The notes under the pieces: generated by a model
Told to the model about the DNA's origin: nothing
Seen by the model: the letters and a program-made list of their open reading frames with translations, nothing else
Databases searched by the model: none
Position numbers and translations under genes: made by a program
Assembly (NCBI GenBank): GCA_030602935.1
Contig: JAUVYU010000041.1
Span: 1 to 6,562, forward strand
Direction: 5' to 3'
Source of the DNA: Candidatus Bathyarchaeota archaeon
GTDB taxonomy: Archaea; Thermoproteota; Bathyarchaeia; TCS64
DNA: 6,562 nt
Shown here: positions 5,565 through 6,562 of the stretch, one piece after another
Numbering within the stretch: the first letter of the stretch is position 1
Layout: each line of letters begins with the position of its first letter

Positions 5565-6562
5565 ATGACCGTCGACCTCGTCGTGAAGAACGCCAAACTC
5601 GTCTCCCCAAGGGGCATCCTGGAGGGAGGCCTAGCCGTGGAAGGGGGCGTCATCGTCGCCCTGGCGAAGGAGCCCAACCTCCCTGAAGCCGATGTGACCC
5701 TTGACGCAGGCGGGAAGGTCGTCCTCCCCGGGATGCTGGACGGCCACATCCACACCATCCTTCCCCCAGAGAACTCCAGCACCGGGACGAAGGCGGCCGC
5801 GAAGGGAGGCTTCACCACCATCCTGGAGATGCCCGGTACCCAGATGGGAGGCTTCGACGCAACCCAGTTCGCCAGAAAAAGGGACCTCTTCAAGTCCACC
5901 TCCTATGTCGACTTCTGCATGCACGCCGGATGCGCGGCGGGATACCCTGAGGGGACCCTCACCGAGATGTGGAACATGGGGGCGACCGGGGTCAAGTTCT
6001 TCGTCTCTTCAGCCGGGCCCAAGTGGCCCCAGACCTTCGACGGCGAGATATACGCTGCATTCAAGGAGCTCGCTGGGATAGGCGGCCTCGCCCTGGTCCA
6101 CGCCGAGAATGACACCCTCCTTAGGTACAACGAGAAGAGGCTGAAGGAGGCGGGGCGGAGGGACTACGCGGCACAGCTTGAGTGGAGGCCCCCAATAGCT
6201 GAGGCCGAGTGCGGCCAGCGCATCATCAGGTACCTGAAGGAGACGGGGTGCAGGGGGCTGATAGTCCACACGAGCCTCCCGGAGACCGTCATGAACGCGA
6301 AGAGGGCGAGGGCGGAGGGCGTCTTGGTCAACGTGGAGACCTGCCCCCAGTACCTCTACCTGACAGAGGACGACGTCAGGGAGAAGGGACCATGGGTCAA
6401 GTTCGCCCCACCTCCACGCGACAAGGAGACCGTGGCCCAAACGTGGCGCCTCCTCGAGGCCGGGCTCATCGACACAGTGGCCACGGACCACGCCCCATAC
6501 TCCAGGGAGAGGAAGGAGGAAGGGCTGGAGGACATCTGGGCGGCCCCAAACGGGATACCGGG
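5565..6562 (+). CDS. Second cyclic amidohydrolase, hydantoinase/allantoinase-like (cut by right edge)
   Basis: ATG at 5565 opens 332 codons that run off the right edge; family members have about 440-480, so roughly 110-150 are missing. An in-frame TGA at 5556-5558 excludes an upstream ATG start. The metal site appears complete: GHIH (His61, His63), Lys144 in GVKFFV as the likely carboxylated lysine, His179 in VHAEN, His235 in IVHTS and Asp308 in ATDHAP. VETCPQYL (257-264) is the hydantoinase/dihydropyrimidinase form of that motif. After HIH the protein reads TILPPENSS and lacks the HFRDPG arginine of dihydroorotases; EMPGTQ (88-93) replaces the DMPNT-type motif and recalls allantoinase EMP. 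It is a paralogue of the gene at 4108-5457, facing away from it across 107 bases. Likely a cytosolic ring-opening amidohydrolase of unknown substrate, possibly hydantoin-, dihydropyrimidine- or allantoin-like. Confidence 0.92.
   Translation, partial: MTVDLVVKNAKLVSPRGILEGGLAVEGGVIVALAKEPNLPEADVTLDAGGKVVLPGMLDGHIHTILPPENSSTGTKAAAKGGFTTILEMPGTQMGGFDATQFARKRDLFKSTSYVDFCMHAGCAAGYPEGTLTEMWNMGATGVKFFVSSAGPKWPQTFDGEIYAAFKELAGIGGLALVHAENDTLLRYNEKRLKEAGRRDYAAQLEWRPPIAEAECGQRIIRYLKETGCRGLIVHTSLPETVMNAKRARAEGVLVNVETCPQYLYLTEDDVREKGPWVKFAPPPRDKETVAQTWRLLEAGLIDTVATDHAPYSRERKEEGLEDIWAAPNGIP

Noticed and set aside
5447..5899. Minus-strand frame of 150 codons spanning the divergent promoter and the start of the plus-strand gene
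   Set aside because: It runs through both TATA boxes and the ribosome site of the neighbouring gene, has no motif, and is opposite a convincing amidohydrolase N-terminus.
6009..6491. Open frame of 160 codons on the minus strand opposite the plus-strand amidohydrolase
   Set aside because: The plus-strand reading carries the conserved metal-site motifs throughout this stretch; the minus frame has only Leu/Pro/Arg-rich sequence without a motif.

Overview
The window looks archaeal. The evidence is TATA-like boxes about 25-30 bases ahead of likely transcript starts, short leaders, TTG start codons with a GGAG-type ribosome binding site in front, an oligo-T terminator, heavy AGG/AGA arginine codon use, and protein motif variants I associate with uncultured archaea. 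Base composition is GC-rich in the genes and AT-rich in the short gaps. I cannot name the lineage; a TACK archaeon (for example Bathyarchaeia-like) or a Thermoplasmatota relative would fit, but this is inference.

Layout, left to right. Positions 1-249 (minus) hold the first 83 codons of a HAD-superfamily hydrolase cut by the left edge. Positions 334-2371 (minus) are a two-gene ABC-2 transporter operon, ATPase first and permease second, overlapping by 8 bases. Positions 2473-4035 (minus) encode an N-acyl-D-amino-acid deacylase-type amidohydrolase. Positions 4108-5457 (minus) encode a dihydroorotase/allantoinase/hydantoinase-type cyclic amidohydrolase. After a 107-base divergent promoter region, positions 5565-6562 (plus) hold a second cyclic amidohydrolase, a divergent paralogue of the previous gene, cut by the right edge. 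All gaps between genes are about 110 bases or less, and each carries a recognisable promoter or terminator element. No RNA genes, mobile elements, CRISPR arrays or large repeats were seen.

How the genes may work together: three metal-dependent amidohydrolases sit side by side, two opening cyclic amide or ureide rings (hydantoin, dihydropyrimidine or allantoin-like substrates) and one removing N-acyl groups from D-amino acids. This suggests a catabolic or salvage cluster for cyclic amides and modified D-amino acids, but every substrate is inferred from motifs alone. The ABC-2 transporter and HAD hydrolase have their own promoters and may be unrelated neighbours. The most unusual points are the atypical active-site motifs: Cys-to-Asp in the deacylase, a mixed dihydroorotase/allantoinase signature in the first cyclic amidohydrolase, and loss of the substrate-binding Arg motif in the second.
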